A program made the translations under genes and the position numbers. A stretch of DNA of 17,825 nt from Candidatus Helarchaeota archaeon (GTDB lineage: Archaea; Asgardarchaeota; Lokiarchaeia; Helarchaeales; HEL-GB-A), in NCBI GenBank assembly GCA_013375405.1, contig JABXJU010000076.1, positions 1 through 17,825 on the forward strand, written 5' to 3'. How positions within the stretch are numbered: the first letter of the stretch is position 1; every line of letters begins with the position of its first letter. The notes under the pieces are model-generated. The model was not told the origin of the DNA, ran no database searches, and saw only the letters and a program-made list of their open reading frames with translations. Positions 16,301 to 17,825 of the stretch are shown here, piece by piece.

Positions 16301-17236
16301 ATTACTCCGAAAACGTCCTTCTTTCCCTTTCAACCGCTGTGCTAGCGTGCGTAGTGCCCTCCCAGAACGATGCCTTGCTGGGGGTATTCCACTTACTTCA
16401 TTATTGAAGTAAGTTGTGACATGATATTGGAGTAATTCCCAAAGATCTTCAACAATTAACTGTGGTGCGCCCGCTTCAATGTTTTCTCGAAGTCTTTGAT
16501 TGATGCGAATGATATCTACTAATTTATGAGTCATATCGTCTTCGCTTCTAACACCAGAATCTAGCGTGATTGAAGGGCGAACACAAACAGGTGGAATGGG
16601 GAGTACTGTTAAAATCATCCATTCGGGGCGTGCTACCGCTGGATTTATTCCTAATCTTAGACAATCTTCTTCGGTCATTCTTTCGAACCGGTCACGTATC
16701 TCTGTCGGGTTTAAACGGTTCGTGCCAGCATCGGTCTTCTCATAAAATGTCGTAGGTTTCTCTAACTTAATTTTTACCTGTTTTTCATCGCAATAAGGGC
16801 ATTCAGTTAGTTTTGCCGCTTTTTTCAGTGTGTCAGATACAATATCTTTATCTGCGACTCTAGATATACCTGAGCCCTCAGATTCGTGTAATTCTTCCAA
16901 TTTTTCATCTGATATAATTAATTTACTGCATTTTCGACAAATTGCCCGTAATATCTTTTGAATTTTAGGAGCAAAACCAACATGAATCACTGGTCTTGCC
17001 AATTCAATATGGCCAAAATGGCCAGGGCACTCGCCTACCCGATTTCCACAGGTTTTGCAACGTTGGCCAGGTTCAATTGTCCCTAGACGGCCATCCATCA
17101 AACCTGAATCTATTGGTAGGCCATCTTCATCGTAAGTATCTGCTGTAATAATTCGAGTCACGCTTATTTTTCGGATTTCATCAGGAGAAAGAATTCCAAA
17201 CTTTATTCTATCAATTTCTTTAAGCGGATGTGCCAT
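13364..17236 (-). CDS. rpoA: DNA-directed RNA polymerase largest subunit, unsplit (A'+A'' fused)
   Basis: 1290 aa in one frame. N-terminal clamp zinc sites: Cys60/63/70 with His73 ([17 protein letters not shown]), Cys100/103 with Cys146/149. The conserved [21 protein letters not shown] lies at about 310-330 and the catalytic Mg2+ loop [10 protein letters not shown] at 454-463. The bridge helix/trigger-loop region with [21 protein letters not shown] follows without a break, and the C-terminal jaw/clamp half ends in [18 protein letters not shown]. Euryarchaeal and crenarchaeal genomes split this chain into rpoA1 (about 880 aa) and rpoA2 (about 390 aa); here the combined length matches both and no stop or start lies at the junction near residues 870-960. 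rpoB does not lie directly upstream in the window. Confidence 0.97.
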   Translation of the reverse strand: [1290 protein letters not shown]

Positions 17237-17650
17237 AAAGACTCGCCATATTATTTATTATTTTAATTTCTTACATTATTTCAAATTCTAAGTGTTAAAA
17301 TAAGCTTGAATAAACCAATAAGTCTAATTTTTCTTAATATAATTCTATTCTTTAGATTATTTAGCAGAAGATCGTCTCCGAGGGAGATTGCTCATAACAA
17401 ATTTAGATACTGGGGAAAAATCAACTCAATCTAACTTACAAAATGATATCGGAAATAATGAAGGGTTTATACGAAAGAAAAGATTTAGGCTTTTAAACTT
17501 TTCGATCGGATTTGTTTTCCTTACTTCAATTGATAACAAAATCTCAGACTCGTGCCTTTTGTATTCTAAATAAGTTCAGTTCAATAAACCTCAAAACCTA
17601 TAATATTAAAGAATATTTCGAGCCATCAAATGTAAATAAAAAAATAGATG
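17237..17650. other. 414-bp spacer between rpoA and tRNA-Glu
   Basis: Should contain the rpoA promoter on the minus strand (very AT-rich at 17237-17345, no convincing TATA/BRE pair picked out). A 61-codon plus-strand ORF from a TTG at 17388 to 17573 has a GGGAGA just upstream but no recognisable similarity and a composition expected from AT-rich DNA; I do not call it a gene. rpoB, normally upstream of rpoA, is not here. Confidence 0.45.
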
Positions 17651-17664
17651 TGCCGCGTCCGGGA

Positions 17665-17694
17665 ATTTCCTAATTTGGACATTTTCCAAATTAT
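17665..17694 (-). other. T-loop intron of tRNA-Glu (position 59/60)
   Basis: 30 nt: A, stem TAATTTGG, 7-nt loop, stem CCAAATTA, then GGAAAT. GAA pairs with UUC (54-56) to make a relaxed bulge-helix-bulge with AAAA and ATT bulges flanking the central helix. Confidence 0.8.
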
Positions 17695-17715
17695 TTTGAA
17701 CCCGGGTCCAAGGGT

Positions 17716-17728
17716 TTCTCCTAAATAT
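17716..17728 (-). other. Canonical-position (37/38) 13-nt intron of tRNA-Glu
   Basis: ATATTTAGGAGAA between G37 and A38. Its GAGA can pair with UCUC covering the anticodon. It is close to the small end of known archaeal tRNA introns. Confidence 0.75.
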
Positions 17729-17776
17729 CGAGAGCCCTAGATGATTAACCAAGCTACACTAACGCGGCAGTTAAGT

Positions 17777-17820
17777 TAGTGGGTTAGGCCCCATATTTGG
17801 TGGGAATTGGCCGCCACCTA
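17777..17820 (+). other. GC-rich nested-stem segment at the window edge, possible structured RNA
   Basis: In an otherwise AT-rich setting this 44-nt stretch is over 50% G+C and folds as nested stems: TAGTGG with CCA(C)CTA, GGCC (17787-17790) with GGCC (17809-17812), and an inner CCA-TATT-TGG hairpin. It may be the start of an RNA gene that continues beyond 17825; strand and identity are not known. Confidence 0.25.
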
Positions 17821-17825
17821 CACCT

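Larger units (their letters stand above)
17651..17768 (-). tRNA. tRNA-Glu (anticodon CUC) with two introns
   Basis: The acceptor stem GCCGCGT/ACGCGGC is a perfect 7 bp, with discriminator A at 17651 and no encoded CCA. The D arm (GTGTAGCTTGGTTAATCAT) has the tRNA-Glu features G10-U25, U11-A24, G12-C23 and U13.U22. The anticodon stem is AGGG/CCCT with CUC at 17732-17730. The T stem is CCGGG/CCCGG with loop TTCAAAT. Removing 17716-17728 (13 nt, canonical position 37/38) and 17665-17694 (30 nt, T loop, position 59/60) leaves a 75-nt tRNA. The second intron holds an 8-bp perfect stem TAATTTGG/CCAAATTA; in both introns a GAG or GAA near the 3' end can pair with the exon (CUC, UUC) as in bulge-helix-bulge sites. 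Confidence 0.9.

Noticed and set aside
17388..17573. 61-codon plus-strand ORF with TTG start upstream of rpoA
   Set aside because: GGGAGA lies too close to the TTG, no known domain is seen, and composition equals background; more likely spacer.

Overview
The window reads as AT-rich archaeal chromosome, most likely from an Asgard archaeon (Lokiarchaeia or a relative). The evidence is: one unsplit RNA polymerase subunit A (A' and A'' fused, 1290 aa); the archaeal rpoA - eL30 - NusA - uS12 gene order; an archaeal/eukaryotic-type uS12; a small stand-alone Roadblock/LC7 protein of the kind expanded in Asgards; a NosD-like beta-helix surface protein; and a tRNA-Glu with introns. Korarchaeota and Thaumarchaeota also have unsplit RpoA, so the placement is an inference.

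Layout. 1-936 (minus): a membrane protein resembling an ECF transporter S component, cut by the window edge, preceded by a membrane-anchored DUF4430-like protein; together they probably form a vitamin (perhaps corrinoid) uptake unit. 1038-3260 (plus): an exported membrane-anchored protein, a winged-helix regulator and the Roadblock protein. 3261-6449: an accessory patch with a 718-aa beta-helix surface protein. It is flanked by an intact zinc-finger (RING-like) gene and a degenerate copy of that gene's 3' end, and a truncated secretion-signal ORF lies in the same patch. 6540-8632 (plus): a likely operon of a UPF0200 nucleotide kinase, its usual partner UPF0201 (apparently frameshifted just after its start) and an alkaline-phosphatase-superfamily phosphodiesterase. 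8651-9457 (minus): an unrecognised protein. 9494-17236: the transcription/translation cluster on the minus strand, rpoA, eL30, nusA, then a PfkB sugar/nucleoside kinase, then uS12. A beta-CASP metallo-beta-lactamase gene lies on the opposite strand between the kinase and uS12. 17651-17768 (minus): tRNA-Glu(CUC) with two introns. The right edge has a GC-rich, foldable segment that may begin another RNA gene.

Working together: the minus-strand cluster supplies core transcription and ribosome components, but the usual archaeal block is broken. No rpoB lies directly upstream of rpoA, uS7 does not follow uS12, and pfkB plus the MBL gene interrupt it. The pfkB ribosome-binding site can be closed in a hairpin, so its translation may be controlled separately from nusA. 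The most interesting items are the two-intron tRNA, the duplicated zinc-finger tail flanking the surface-protein gene, the hidden UPF0201 start, and the repeat-rich intergenic segments upstream of the Roadblock gene and between uS12 and the MBL gene. I saw no CRISPR array, transposase or integrase.
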